Below are positions 43,063-51,898 of a stretch of DNA of 64,000 nt, piece by piece. The stretch comes from an uncultured Lachnoclostridium sp. (GTDB lineage: Bacteria; Bacillota; Clostridia; Lachnospirales; Lachnospiraceae), in the NCBI GenBank assembly GCA_944381625.1, contig CALWLW010000002.1, positions 372,001 to 436,000 on the forward strand, read 5' to 3'. Position 1 is the first letter of the stretch. Each line of letters opens with the position of its first letter. Under the pieces are notes generated by a model. That model did not search any database, was not told where the DNA came from, and saw only the letters and a program-made list of their open reading frames with translations. Position numbers and translations under genes: made by a program.

Positions 43063-44475
43063 ATGAAAAAACTGAAACTGTTAATGTTGTCCTTCGCACT
43101 CACCTGCCTGATGGGCATGACGGTGAGCGCGACGGAACTGGAACCCAGAGCGGAAGGATCTTCTGAGCCTGCAAGTTCAGAGCAGATCAGGTGGTTTGCC
43201 TGCAGCTGCGGATATACCAGCAGTGACGAAGATACGTTTATGGATCATATGTTCGATCATGCGTTCGCAGGTGAAACCGCTAGCTACACAACCTGGTTTG
43301 AGTCTGCGCCGTCTGAGACTCCGGGGGAGAAAGATCCGGTAGTGGATGACCCGGAAGAGGACGGCCCGGTAGTGGATGACCCGGAAGAGGACGATCCGGT
43401 AGTGGATCCCCCCGTGGTAGAGACACCGCCTGAGACTCCGGCGGAACCAAGAGTGCTGGAACTCACGTATGGCGATTGGAATGAACAATACACGACCATT
43501 CAAACGACGGAGCGCGAGAAAGAAATACTTGTTGAATTGAGTGAAGCCGATGAGGCAAGAAAGAACCATGCACAAAGCCTTGTGGATACAGAGGGAGCAA
43601 ACGCCTATTATTTGTCGATGTGGGCTATAGTTGAAAATGATGATAATCCCAATGAAGCTCTTACAGAGCCGATGGTGATAAAAATCAATATTCCGGAGAT
43701 CAAAAAGGATTCCAAAGTGGAAGTATGGAAGATAACTGAGTCTGCCACAGCTATGAACATAAGTTCTCAGGGAGACGGTTATGTCATATTCACTTATGAC
43801 GGTCCTGTTACGGCGAGGTTGAATATGTGCATCACAGTGAGGGGAACAGAGTCCACAGGAACGAATACTGAAGCAAATACCGAGGAAAATAAAGACAGTT
43901 CCAAGAACTCCAATAAATCCGGCGGAAGTTCTGCTGTAGAAGAGGTGCGTTTTACCACGACCCTCTCCCCGGCGGCGGAAGTGAGCCTGTCCAGCGGAGC
44001 CGCGGACCTTCAGATCGGACCGCCCACCAGGACGTTTTATGAGAGCGATGGACAGGCGCTCCTGGGGACGACGGATCCCGTCAGCGTTTATCTGGCCGAT
44101 TTCTGGCTGGCTGACAGGGCGACCGGAGCGGTTGTGACGCCGGGCGCGGACGGAGCCATCGCGACGATCAACATTCCTGGCGTGACGGCGTCCAGCAGGG
44201 TGATGATCCGCCAGTGGCCTTATGGAACGGACGAGTATGTGGACTTTGCGCCTGTGGAAGTGGGCAACGGTTATATTAAGGTGAAATTCACTACCATGTC
44301 CCAGGCGGCCATCTGCGTGGCAGGTGCGGACGCGGCAGCGACCGCAGACACAACCGCGGCGGCCGCAGGGAAGGTAACTCCCAAGACCTCGGACAGCGTG
44401 CTGATTTATGCGGCGGAGGCAATCGCCCTGGTATCCATTCTTGGATTTGTGGTTTGCAGGAAGAAATCTGCATAG
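43063..44475 (+). CDS. Sortase-anchored surface protein
   Basis: 470-aa exported protein. Signal peptide MKKLKLLMLSFALTCLMG..VSA, then a zinc-finger-like module (WFACSCGYTSSDEDTFMDH..DHAF, residues about 44-70), an acidic Pro-rich linker with 10-residue repeats (DPVVDDPEED), beta-rich regions, and at 439-443 TPKTS, followed by a hydrophobic helix and RKKSA, the form of a sortase signal. The start is the second ATG, seven bases after AGAGGG. It lies 70 bp behind the class B sortase. TPKTS differs from LPXTG and from NPQTN. Partner or ligand unknown. Confidence 0.78.
   Translation: MKKLKLLMLSFALTCLMGMTVSATELEPRAEGSSEPASSEQIRWFACSCGYTSSDEDTFMDHMFDHAFAGETASYTTWFESAPSETPGEKDPVVDDPEEDGPVVDDPEEDDPVVDPPVVETPPETPAEPRVLELTYGDWNEQYTTIQTTEREKEILVELSEADEARKNHAQSLVDTEGANAYYLSMWAIVENDDNPNEALTEPMVIKINIPEIKKDSKVEVWKITESATAMNISSQGDGYVIFTYDGPVTARLNMCITVRGTESTGTNTEANTEENKDSSKNSNKSGGSSAVEEVRFTTTLSPAAEVSLSSGAADLQIGPPTRTFYESDGQALLGTTDPVSVYLADFWLADRATGAVVTPGADGAIATINIPGVTASSRVMIRQWPYGTDEYVDFAPVEVGNGYIKVKFTTMSQAAICVAGADAAATADTTAAAAGKVTPKTSDSVLIYAAEAIALVSILGFVVCRKKSA
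43333..43407 (+). repeat. 30-bp coding tandem repeat
   Basis: About 2.5 copies of a 30-bp unit (43333-43362, 43363-43392, partial to 43407) encoding a DPVVDDPEED-type linker in the surface protein. Copy number may vary between strains. Confidence 0.8.
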
Positions 44476-44501
44476 GCCAAGGTATACTGTAAAACTTAAA
44501 G

Positions 44502-44556
44502 ATGCCCCTCATATGATAGTTTGGAATATTACCATTGCCTATCATATGAGGGGCAT
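44502..44556. terminator. Long perfect hairpin after the surface-protein gene
   Basis: 18-bp perfect stem (44502-44519 with 44539-44556) with a 19-base loop, 27 bp past the stop. A T-rich stretch follows some bases later, so it may act as a bidirectional terminator with the convergent pseudogene. Confidence 0.55.
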
Positions 44557-44627
44557 ATCAGTATTTTAGATTTTGTAAAAGCCCTGTTTTTTGTGGATTT
44601 TTTGTGCTGAGTGCCGCAGGACAGGTA

Positions 44628-45017
44628 TTATTTTTTTCCGCTTGTTTCCAGCATTGCTTTTAATGCCTGGATTTCGGCTTCTTTTTCCTGCAGTGTTTGG
44701 TCTTTCTCTAAAAGGCGTCTCTTTTGTTCCTCCAGTTCCCTGCGCTGGTCATCCATGACCTTCTGCTGCTCTTCAATCATATATTTCACGGTATTCCGAT
44801 CCAAGATCTTCAATGCATCCGAAAACATCCCCAGCACCTCCTCCGGCCTTTGGCGAAGCATGGCAAGCTCCCGGTAGATCTCTTCTAACCACGGATATTC
44901 TTCCACCAGACTCTCAGCGTCCTCTATGCTCTCGGTCAGCAGGAAACTCAGCCATGCCGTTTGTTCGTTCTTTTCTTTAGCATAAGGGAATTTTCGGAAT
45001 ACGTCAAGGCATACCAT
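44628..45017 (-). pseudogene. Rpn-family (PD-(D/E)XK) nuclease/transposase remnant
   Basis: C-terminal part, 129 aa, of a recombination-promoting nuclease (Rpn)/putative transposase protein. The typical tail is present: FRKFPYAKEKNEQTAWLSFL, a YPWLEEIYRELA segment, VLGMFSDALKILDRNTVKYMIEE and a terminal coiled coil. The N-terminal PD-(D/E)XK nuclease domain is missing; reading further upstream gives only a short related stretch before the glyA promoter. Usual length is about 300 aa, so this is a truncated relic. A divergent stand-alone gene is the less likely alternative. Confidence 0.6.
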
Positions 45018-45048
45018 GTGTTTGACGTAAACGCCAGGGAAGTTGTGG

Positions 45049-45077
45049 TTGAAAAAACGATGGAAACATGGTAAAGT
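45049..45077 (+). promoter_or_regulatory. glyA promoter
   Basis: TTGAAA at 45049-45054, 17-bp spacer, TAAAGT at 45072-45077, about 60 bp upstream of the glyA start. Confidence 0.5.
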
Positions 45078-45136
45078 AGTGGCTATATGACAAACAGGTG
45101 TCTTTGAGAGAAAAACACATGACAGGAGGAACCTCT

Positions 45137-46378
45137 ATGTATTCTTTAGACGAGGTAAAGAGTGTAGATCCGGAGATCGCACAGGCCATTGAGGACGAGA
45201 TGGCCAGACAGAACAGCCACATCGAGCTGATTGCATCGGAAAACTGGGTGAGCAAAGCGGTGATGGCCGCCATGGGAAGCCCTTTGACCAATAAATATGC
45301 GGAAGGCTATCCGGGAAAGAGATATTACGGCGGATGCGAGTGCGTAGACGATGTGGAGCGTCTTGCGATCCAGCGGGCGAAGGAAGTCTTCGGATGCACC
45401 TACGCCAATGTACAGCCCCATTCCGGCGCGCAGGCAAATATGGCGGTGTTTTTCGCCATGCTGGAGCCAGGCGACAAGGTGATGGGTATGAATCTGGCCC
45501 ACGGCGGCCATCTGACCCATGGAAGCCCCGCCAACCTGTCTGGGAAATATTTTGAGATCCATCCGTACGGAGTCAACGACGAAGGTTTTATTGATTATGA
45601 GGAGGTCCGCCGCATCGCCCTGGAGTGCCGCCCGAAGTTGATCGTGGCAGGAGCCAGCGCCTACGCGCGCACTATTGATTTCAAACGGTTCCGTGAGATC
45701 GCGGACGAGGTGGGCGCATATCTGATGGTGGATATGGCGCATATTGCCGGACTGGTGGCGGCTGGCCTGCATCCAAGCCCCATCCCCTATGCTCATGTGA
45801 CTACGACCACCACGCATAAGACCCTGAGAGGACCCCGCGGCGGTATGATCCTGTCGGATGAAGAGACGGCAAAGAAATTCAATTTCAATAAGGCTGTGTT
45901 CCCCGGTATCCAGGGCGGCCCGCTGATGCATGTGATTGCAGCGAAGGCGGTCTGCCTGAAAGAGTGCCAGACGGAGGCATATAAAGAATATCAGACCAAT
46001 ATTGTGAAGAACGCCAAAGCGCTCTGCAAAGGACTGATGTACCGCGGAATCAAAATCGTATCCGGCGGAACGGACAACCACCTGATGCTGATGGATCTGA
46101 CCAATCTGGATATCTCCGGAAAAGATGCGGAGAATCTTCTGGATCTGGCCAATATCACGGCCAATAAAAATACGATTCCCAACGATCCGCGATCCGCGTT
46201 TGTAACCAGCGGCGTGCGTCTGGGAACGGCGGCAGTGACCAGCCGCGGACTGAAGGAAGCGGATATGGACGTGATCGCCGAGGCGGTGGCCATGATGCTG
46301 AAGGAAGGAGAAGCGGCGGCGCCCAGAGCAAAAGCGCTGATCCAGGAACTGACAGAGCGTTACCCGCTGTGCATGTAA
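45137..46378 (+). CDS. glyA: Serine hydroxymethyltransferase
   Basis: PLP enzyme converting serine and tetrahydrofolate to glycine and methylene-tetrahydrofolate, 413 aa. PLP lysine K228 in [24 protein letters not shown] and [15 protein letters not shown] are all present. AGGAGGAACCTCT precedes the ATG at 45137; an earlier in-frame ATG at 45098 has no ribosome-binding site. It supplies the one-carbon unit used by ThyA, encoded 2 kb downstream with FolA. A small Cys-rich gene follows 2 bases after the stop. Confidence 0.95.
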   Translation: MYSLDEVKSVDPEIAQAIEDEMARQNSHIELIASENWVSKAVMAAMGSPLTNKYAEGYPGKRYYGGCECVDDVERLAIQRAKEVFGCTYANVQPHSGAQANMAVFFAMLEPGDKVMGMNLAHGGHLTHGSPANLSGKYFEIHPYGVNDEGFIDYEEVRRIALECRPKLIVAGASAYARTIDFKRFREIADEVGAYLMVDMAHIAGLVAAGLHPSPIPYAHVTTTTTHKTLRGPRGGMILSDEETAKKFNFNKAVFPGIQGGPLMHVIAAKAVCLKECQTEAYKEYQTNIVKNAKALCKGLMYRGIKIVSGGTDNHLMLMDLTNLDISGKDAENLLDLANITANKNTIPNDPRSAFVTSGVRLGTAAVTSRGLKEADMDVIAEAVAMMLKEGEAAAPRAKALIQELTERYPLCM

Positions 46379-46380
46379 CT

Positions 46381-46578
46381 ATGGGAGAGATCCGCGAAGA
46401 GTTTTTCAACGGCTTCTGCCGGACGGCCAACGAGACCAGGACGGTGGCCTGCGAATATGACTGCGCCCCGGACGGCTCCGTGACCATGACAGAATTTGGC
46501 TGTAATTATGAGAAATGCGTGAACAGTTCCGCATGCCTGATTCTTGCCCAGGCACGGGAGTATGAGAAGCAGGTATAA
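46381..46578 (+). CDS. Small cysteine-rich protein downstream of glyA
   Basis: 65-aa protein of unknown function. Six cysteines, with CEYDC and CNYEKCVNSSAC, could bind a metal or cluster or form disulfides; no signal peptide. The ATG at 46381 is 2 bases past the glyA stop, without a clear ribosome-binding site, so translation probably depends on glyA. An ATG at 46369 inside glyA is the alternative start. A terminator follows directly. Confidence 0.55.
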   Translation: MGEIREEFFNGFCRTANETRTVACEYDCAPDGSVTMTEFGCNYEKCVNSSACLILAQAREYEKQV

Positions 46579-46581
46579 AGA

Positions 46582-46635
46582 CATAACAGAAACGCTTCCT
46601 CAGCAAGTGTACAACCGCTGTGGAGGCGTTTTCCC
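46582..46635 (+). terminator. Terminator, copy 1 of a duplicated element
   Basis: 14-bp stem with one mismatch (46591-46604 with 46617-46630), 12-base loop and TTTT. The whole block including the leading CATAACAGAAACGC is repeated at 47422-47475. Confidence 0.8.
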
Positions 46636-46690
46636 ATATCGGCAGCCCGGCATTTTTTCGGCCGAAACCGATGAAAAAGGTGTGAAGATT

Positions 46691-47404
46691 ATGAAAAGAC
46701 AGTTTAAAAATATAACAGCCATATCATTGAAGAAAAACAGCCTGTTGTTCTGCACATGCGTTGTCTGCATTATATTGATTTCGGGAGCGCTGACTGGATG
46801 TTCTGCGATGAAAGATGATCAGGCAAATGACAATAATGCAGATACAGCGAAAGAAGCGGAATCAATAGAAGAGACTGCGCCGGATTTTGCCCTGACAGAC
46901 AGCGGGAAATCCTTTTTGGAAAAAATGTGCAGACAGCTTCCGGATTTTTCCGATGAAATGGATATGGATGAAGAATTCTGGAAATCATTCATCTTTTTTG
47001 GATATACATCTTCAGTGGGAGAGACGGTCCGTGTATACCGTGAAGATATGGGCTTTGATGAAACTGAAAGAAAAGTAAGCGAAGAAGAAGTATCACAGTA
47101 TGCGCAACTGGCATTTGGAAGAAAACTGCCGGATATAAAACCGGCATTGGCCGATATGGCCGAAGGACAGACAGCCTTGTATTATGAGGATGGTTATTAT
47201 TATATAGGTGTTTCGGATTTCCCCGATCTTCAATATGTCTATGAAAATTGTGAAATATATGAGGACAACGATTATACATATGCGCTTGTAACATATACGG
47301 TTAATTTTGAAGATACAGAAAATGTCGGTACGGTTACCTTGCGTATCCGTCCGGCGGATAATGAGAATAAATTTGTAATTACTTCAAAGGTAACGGATAT
47401 GTAA
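46691..47404 (+). CDS. Putative lipoprotein
   Basis: 237-aa predicted lipoprotein of unknown function. Basic N-terminus, hydrophobic segment and lipobox ALTGC, lipid site C37, then an acidic linker (DDQANDNNADTAKEAESIEE, 43-62). The mature part is acidic and Tyr-rich with a DUF4878-like feel (ALYYEDGYYYIGVSDFPD), no catalytic motif seen. AAGGTG precedes the ATG. Base composition is AT-richer than its neighbours, and the gene is bracketed by two near-identical terminator blocks, which suggests insertion. Confidence 0.65.
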   Translation: MKRQFKNITAISLKKNSLLFCTCVVCIILISGALTGCSAMKDDQANDNNADTAKEAESIEETAPDFALTDSGKSFLEKMCRQLPDFSDEMDMDEEFWKSFIFFGYTSSVGETVRVYREDMGFDETERKVSEEEVSQYAQLAFGRKLPDIKPALADMAEGQTALYYEDGYYYIGVSDFPDLQYVYENCEIYEDNDYTYALVTYTVNFEDTENVGTVTLRIRPADNENKFVITSKVTDM

Positions 47405-47421
47405 CATGGTGGGCGCCAGTA

Positions 47422-47475
47422 ACATAACAGAAACGCCTCCTCAGCAGGTATGCGGCCGCTGTGGAGGCGTTTTCC
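47422..47475 (+). terminator. Terminator, copy 2 of a duplicated element
   Basis: Same block as 46582-46635: stem 47432-47445 with 47458-47471, followed by TTTT. The left arm has C where copy 1 has T, keeping the pairing. Confidence 0.8.
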
Positions 47476-48038
47476 TATGCCGACAATTTCCACACCATCA
47501 CCGGCATCGGCGGATGGTTGGGGCGGTTATAATAGGAAGAGAGCATCACGAGATACTGCCGGGCGTCCAGTTCTTTCAGCCAGTCCAGGACTGCGTCCCG
47601 CTCCTCGAAGCCGGTGTCGCCGCCGCTGTAAATGCACAGGCTGATCATACCGCCTTTTTTCAGAAGGCGCAGGCTCTGTTCCAGGGCGGCGAGGGTGCTG
47701 TCCGGTTTTGTGGCGAGACGGTGGTCGCCGCCGGGGAGGTATCCCAGATTGAAAACGATACAGTCGGCAGAGCCCGCATCTGCGTACTGTGCCATATGGC
47801 TGTGGGAATCCAGGATCAGCCGGTAATTTTCCGGAACTCCTGCTTCCCGTAGTCTTTTTTGCGTATGGGCAAGCGCCTGCGCCTGGATGTCGAAGGCCAG
47901 CACGCGGCCTTCCGCTCCGGCCAGGCGGCACAGAAGCTCGGTGTCCCTGCCGTTGCCCATGGTGGCGTCGATGCAGAGACTGCCCGGGCGTACCTGCTGC
48001 TGTATAAAATGATGGCACCATTCGGTGATCTGAAACAT
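47475..48038 (-). CDS. mnmM: tRNA 5-(aminomethyl)-2-thiouridine methyltransferase MnmM (YtqB family)
   Basis: 187-aa SAM-dependent methyltransferase of the rRNA_methylase/YtqB family; the Bacillus member MnmM makes mnm5s2U34 in tRNA. Seen: SAM motif IDATMGNGRDTELL (about 24-37), second acidic strand VLAFDIQ, FNLGYLPGGDH and the terminal NRPNHPPMPVMVWK, strongly conserved in this family. AAAGGAG lies eleven bases before the ATG. Its 3' end meets the duplicated terminator. Diverges from thyA. Confidence 0.85.
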   Translation of the reverse strand: MFQITEWCHHFIQQQVRPGSLCIDATMGNGRDTELLCRLAGAEGRVLAFDIQAQALAHTQKRLREAGVPENYRLILDSHSHMAQYADAGSADCIVFNLGYLPGGDHRLATKPDSTLAALEQSLRLLKKGGMISLCIYSGGDTGFEERDAVLDWLKELDARQYLVMLSSYYNRPNHPPMPVMVWKLSA

Positions 48039-48163
48039 GCGTATGTAAACTCCTTTAAAAAATATAGTACCGGAACTGCCGCTTATGGCGGGTTAATGTT
48101 CACGGGTGTCCCGTAGACAGTAACTGCGGCGGTTTTCGGCCGGATTTTGCCGAAGGTTTGTCC

Positions 48164-48192
48164 TTGCGGCATAACCGGATATGTTTTATAAT
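48164..48192 (+). promoter_or_regulatory. thyA promoter
   Basis: TTGCGG, 17-bp spacer, TATAAT at 48187-48192, 55 bases before the thyA start. Confidence 0.65.
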
Positions 48193-48246
48193 GAGAGCAG
48201 ACCGAAGATTTGTCAACGGATTTGTTATAGAAACGGAGAAAGAAAG

Positions 48247-49095
48247 ATGAGTTACGCAGACCAGCTTTTTATAGAGATGTGCCGGGACATTCTGGAAAAC
48301 GGCACCAGCACGGAAGGAGAGAAAGTCCGCCCCAGGTGGGAGGACGGCTCCAGCGCTTATACGATCAAAAGATTCGGTGTGGTGAACCGTTATGACCTGA
48401 GGAAAGAGTTTCCGGCGATCACCCTGCGGAAGACGGCGCTGAAAAGCTGTATGGATGAGATCCTGTGGATCTACCAGAAGAAGTCGGCCAATATCCATGA
48501 CCTGAACAGCCATGTGTGGGACGAATGGGCGGATGAGACCGGCTCCATAGGAAAGGCTTACGGATACCAGATCGGTGTGAAAAACAGATATAAAGAGGGC
48601 ATGATGGATCAGATGGACCGGGTGCTGTTCGACCTGAAGAACAACCCGTTCAGCCGCCGGATCATGACCAATACCTATGTGCATGCGGATCTGAGCGAGA
48701 TGCATCTGTATCCCTGCGCCTACGGGGTGACTTATAACGTGACCCAGGGGCCGGGGGAGGACAGGCTCACGCTGAACATGGTGCTGAACCAGAGGTCCCA
48801 GGATGTGCTGGCGGCCAACAACTGGAATGTGTGCCAGTATGCAATCCTGCTGATGATGGTGGCTCAGGTATGCGGCATGATACCGGGAGAACTTCTGCAT
48901 GTGATCGCGGACGCCCATATCTATGACCGCCATGTGGACATTGTGCGGGAACTGATTTCCAGGGAGACCTATCCCGCCCCGAAAGTGCGCCTGAATCCGG
49001 AGGTAACGGATTTTTACGCATTTACCACCGCGGATCTGATGGTGGAAGACTATCAGGCGGGGCCGCAGGTGAAGGATATTCCCATTGCTGTTTAG
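48247..49095 (+). CDS. thyA: Thymidylate synthase, divergent ThyA
   Basis: Makes dTMP from dUMP and methylene-tetrahydrofolate, 282 aa. Seen: active Cys C157 in LYPCAYG, NQRSQDVLAANNWNVCQYA for the nucleotide site, and DAHIYDRH near the C-terminus. The usual histidine after the catalytic Cys (PCH) is Ala here, a divergence found in some clostridial enzymes. GGAGAAAGAAAG precedes the ATG at 48247; readings from 48181 lack a site. It heads a co-directional run with folA, an SEDS gene, ispG and polC. Confidence 0.88.
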   Translation: MSYADQLFIEMCRDILENGTSTEGEKVRPRWEDGSSAYTIKRFGVVNRYDLRKEFPAITLRKTALKSCMDEILWIYQKKSANIHDLNSHVWDEWADETGSIGKAYGYQIGVKNRYKEGMMDQMDRVLFDLKNNPFSRRIMTNTYVHADLSEMHLYPCAYGVTYNVTQGPGEDRLTLNMVLNQRSQDVLAANNWNVCQYAILLMMVAQVCGMIPGELLHVIADAHIYDRHVDIVRELISRETYPAPKVRLNPEVTDFYAFTTADLMVEDYQAGPQVKDIPIAV

Positions 49096-49128
49096 CTTTC
49101 CCGGGAAAGCGAAGATTGGAGGACAGAT

Positions 49129-49623
49129 ATGAACTTAATTGTTGCTGTAGATAAAAACTGGGGGATCGGATATCAGAACAGCCTTCTGGTTCGGATCCCG
49201 GAAGATATGAAATTTTTCCGCAGTGAGACCATAGGCAAGGTGGTGGTGATGGGGCGGAAGACGCTGGAAAGTTTTCCCGGCGGCCGTCCGCTGAATGACC
49301 GGACCAATATTGTGCTCACCAGAAATCCTGCTTATCAGGTGAAGGGGGCGGTTGTCTGCCACAGTGTGGAGGAAGTGCTGGAGGAACTGAAAAAATATCC
49401 TTCCGAGGATGTTTACATCACCGGCGGAGGCAGTATTTACAGGGAATTCCTGCCGTACTGCCAGGTGGCTCACGTGACCAGGATCGACCATGCGTATGAG
49501 GCGGATACTTATTTCCCGGACATTGACGCCATGCCGGAGTGGAAGCTGACGGGCCAGAGTGAGGAAAAGACCTATTTTGATCTGGAATTCACGTTCTGCC
49601 GCTATGAGAGACAGGAGCGCTGA
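49129..49623 (+). CDS. folA: Dihydrofolate reductase
   Basis: 164-aa NADPH-dependent reductase that regenerates tetrahydrofolate after ThyA. Signature segments: LIVAVDKNWGIGYQN at the N-terminus, VVVMGRKTLESFPGGRPL, NIVLTRNP and VYITGGGSIYREFLP; D/E at the folate site lies in PEDMKFFR. TTGGAGGACAGAT precedes the ATG. It starts 33 bases after thyA and ends 2 bases before the next start, the usual thyA-folA pairing. Confidence 0.95.
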   Translation: MNLIVAVDKNWGIGYQNSLLVRIPEDMKFFRSETIGKVVVMGRKTLESFPGGRPLNDRTNIVLTRNPAYQVKGAVVCHSVEEVLEELKKYPSEDVYITGGGSIYREFLPYCQVAHVTRIDHAYEADTYFPDIDAMPEWKLTGQSEEKTYFDLEFTFCRYERQER

Positions 49624-49625
49624 GT

Positions 49626-50828
49626 ATGAAGAGGAGAAAGCGGGGAAGGCTGTTTCAGTTCGGCCTTCTGGGGCTTGATACGAATCTTCTGGTGGCGCTG
49701 CTCTTTCTGCTGGTTTTTGGATTTGTCATGATTTACAGCGCCAGTTATTATACGGCGGGCATGAGCAAAACCTACAATTATGATCCCATGTACCTGCTGA
49801 AGAATCAGGTGGTCTACAGTATCCTGGGACTGATCGCCATGTTTGTGGTCTCCAATATCAATTACCATGTCTGGAGCCGCCTGGCGCTTTTGGGATATGT
49901 GTTCTGCCTGGGTCTGGTGCTGCTTCTGAAAACGCCTCTGGGCGTGACGGTGAAGGGCGCCACCCGGTGGCTCCGGCTGGGGCCGGTGCAGTTCCAGGTG
50001 GCGGAACCGGTAAAGCTGATCATGATCGTTTTCATGGCAACTCTGATCACGGCCAATGCGAAGAAGCTGAAGAGCTGGATGTCCATTATCCTGATGGCGC
50101 TTCCTTCCGGCGTGATCGCGTTCCTGATCCTGACGATCAGCGACAATATGAGTACGGCGGCCATCCTTCTGGGGACTGCCGTGATCATGATCTTTGTGAT
50201 GCATCCCCAGTACTGGAAATTTTTCCTGTGCGCGGGGGCAGTCGCGGCGCTGGTGGCGGCCGCACTATATTATGTCTACCATATGGATCCCACGGAAGTG
50301 CTGGAAGCCAATTTCCGTATCCAGCGTATCCGGGCGTGGCTGATGCCCTACGAATACGAACAGGACACGGCCTTCCAGTCCCTGCAGGGGCTGTACGCCA
50401 TCGGGTCCGGCGGGCTTTGGGGAAAGGGCCTGGGAAACAGTATCCAGAAGCTGGGAAAGATCCCGGAGCCGTTCAACGACTACATATTTGCCATCATCTG
50501 CGAGGAACTGGGGATCTTCGGGGCAGGTCTGATCATTCTGCTGTTCATTTATCTGCTGTACCGGATCTACACGATCTCCCAGACGGCAGAGGATACGCTG
50601 GGACGCATGACCGCTATCGGCGTCATGTCCCATATCGCGCTTCAGGTGATTTTAAATCTGATGGTGGTGACGAACCTGTTTCCCACCACGGGCGTCACGC
50701 TCCCGTTCTTCAGCTACGGAGGAACCGCGTCGTTCTTCCTGCTCATTGAGATCGGGCTGGTGCTCAGCGTTAATAAATACAGTGTCAAGAAACGTCTGGA
50801 CGATATCCGGAGAGAGCGTCTGGAATAA
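49626..50828 (+). CDS. SEDS-family peptidoglycan glycosyltransferase (FtsW/RodA/SpoVE)
   Basis: 400-aa membrane protein that polymerises lipid II with a class B PBP. Ten or so hydrophobic segments; family motifs are GATRWLRLGPVQFQVAEPVKL (parts), KLGKIPEPFNDYIFAIICEELG, and the C-terminal TGVTLPFFSYGGTA. Division (FtsW), elongation (RodA) and sporulation (SpoVE) members cannot be separated by sequence alone; no PBP gene is adjacent. Starts 3 bases after the folA stop. Confidence 0.88.
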   Translation: MKRRKRGRLFQFGLLGLDTNLLVALLFLLVFGFVMIYSASYYTAGMSKTYNYDPMYLLKNQVVYSILGLIAMFVVSNINYHVWSRLALLGYVFCLGLVLLLKTPLGVTVKGATRWLRLGPVQFQVAEPVKLIMIVFMATLITANAKKLKSWMSIILMALPSGVIAFLILTISDNMSTAAILLGTAVIMIFVMHPQYWKFFLCAGAVAALVAAALYYVYHMDPTEVLEANFRIQRIRAWLMPYEYEQDTAFQSLQGLYAIGSGGLWGKGLGNSIQKLGKIPEPFNDYIFAIICEELGIFGAGLIILLFIYLLYRIYTISQTAEDTLGRMTAIGVMSHIALQVILNLMVVTNLFPTTGVTLPFFSYGGTASFFLLIEIGLVLSVNKYSVKKRLDDIRRERLE

Positions 50829-50842
50829 AAGGGGAGAGAAAG

Positions 50843-51898
50843 ATGTATCGAGATCATACGAAAGTGGTGCATATCGGGGACCGGGTGATCGGAGGAGGCA
50901 ATCCCATCCTGATCCAGTCCATGACCAATACCAGGACAGAGGATGTGGAGGCGACGGTGGCGCAGATCCACCGGCTGGAGGCGGCCGGGTGCGAGATTGT
51001 GCGCTGTACCGTGCCCACCCAGGAAGCGGCGCTGGCGCTGGGAGAGATCAAGAAGCAGGTGAAGATCCCGGTGGTGGCGGACATCCATTTTGATTACCGC
51101 ATGGCGCTGGCGGCCATCGAGAACGGGGCGGACAAGATCCGGATCAATCCGGGGAATATCGGAAGCCTGGACCGGATCCGCGCGGTGGTGGACGCGGCGA
51201 AGGAGCGCGGCATTCCCATCCGGGTGGGCGTCAACAGCGGTTCCCTGGAAAAGGAACTGGTGGAAAAATACGGCGGCGTTACGGCGGAAGGGCTGGTGGA
51301 GAGCGCGCTGGACAAGGTGAGGATCATCGAGGATCTGGGATATGACAACCTGGTAATCAGCATAAAATCCTCCAACGTGATGATGTGCGCCAGAGCCCAT
51401 GAACTGATCGCGGACAAGACGCCTTATCCCCTCCATGTGGGGATCACAGAGGCGGGCACCCTGTATTCTGGGAATATCAAGTCGGCGGTGGGCCTGGGGG
51501 TGATCCTGGGCCAGGGAATCGGGGACACCATCCGCGTCTCTCTGACCGGAGATCCGGTGGAGGAGATCAAATCGGCCAAATTGATCCTGAGGACTTTGGG
51601 GCTGCGCGACGGAGGCATCGAGGTGGTATCCTGCCCCACCTGCGGAAGGACGAAGATCGATCTGATCAGCCTGGCCAACCAGGTGGAGACGATGGTGACG
51701 GAATTTCCGCTGAATATCAAGGTGGCGGTGATGGGCTGCGTGGTCAACGGACCGGGCGAAGCCCGCGAGGCGGATCTGGGCATCGCGGGAGGCCAGGGCG
51801 AAGGACTTCTGATGAAGCATGGGGAAGTGATCCGAAAGGTGCCGGAAGCGGAGCTTCTGGATGCGCTCCGCCATGAACTGGAGAACTGGAATGAATGA
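50843..51898 (+). CDS. ispG: 4-hydroxy-3-methylbut-2-en-1-yl diphosphate synthase IspG
   Basis: [4Fe-4S] enzyme of the methylerythritol phosphate isoprenoid pathway, 351 aa. Seen: N-terminal TIM barrel (IGGGNPILIQSMTNTRTED) and C-terminal cluster ligands in SCPTCGRTKIDL plus the Cys in MGCVVNGPGEA. GGGGAGAGAAAG precedes the ATG. Overlaps polC by 8 bases. It feeds undecaprenyl-phosphate supply, consistent with the neighbouring SEDS gene. Confidence 0.95.
   Translation: MYRDHTKVVHIGDRVIGGGNPILIQSMTNTRTEDVEATVAQIHRLEAAGCEIVRCTVPTQEAALALGEIKKQVKIPVVADIHFDYRMALAAIENGADKIRINPGNIGSLDRIRAVVDAAKERGIPIRVGVNSGSLEKELVEKYGGVTAEGLVESALDKVRIIEDLGYDNLVISIKSSNVMMCARAHELIADKTPYPLHVGITEAGTLYSGNIKSAVGLGVILGQGIGDTIRVSLTGDPVEEIKSAKLILRTLGLRDGGIEVVSCPTCGRTKIDLISLANQVETMVTEFPLNIKVAVMGCVVNGPGEAREADLGIAGGQGEGLLMKHGEVIRKVPEAELLDALRHELENWNE

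Noticed and set aside
43333..43407. Short regular repeats as a possible CRISPR array
   Set aside because: Repeats are contiguous, in frame and encode a Pro/Glu/Asp linker; there are no spacers.
44628..45017. Intact small coiled-coil gene
   Set aside because: The sequence fits the C-terminal tail of Rpn-family proteins, so a truncated remnant is more likely.
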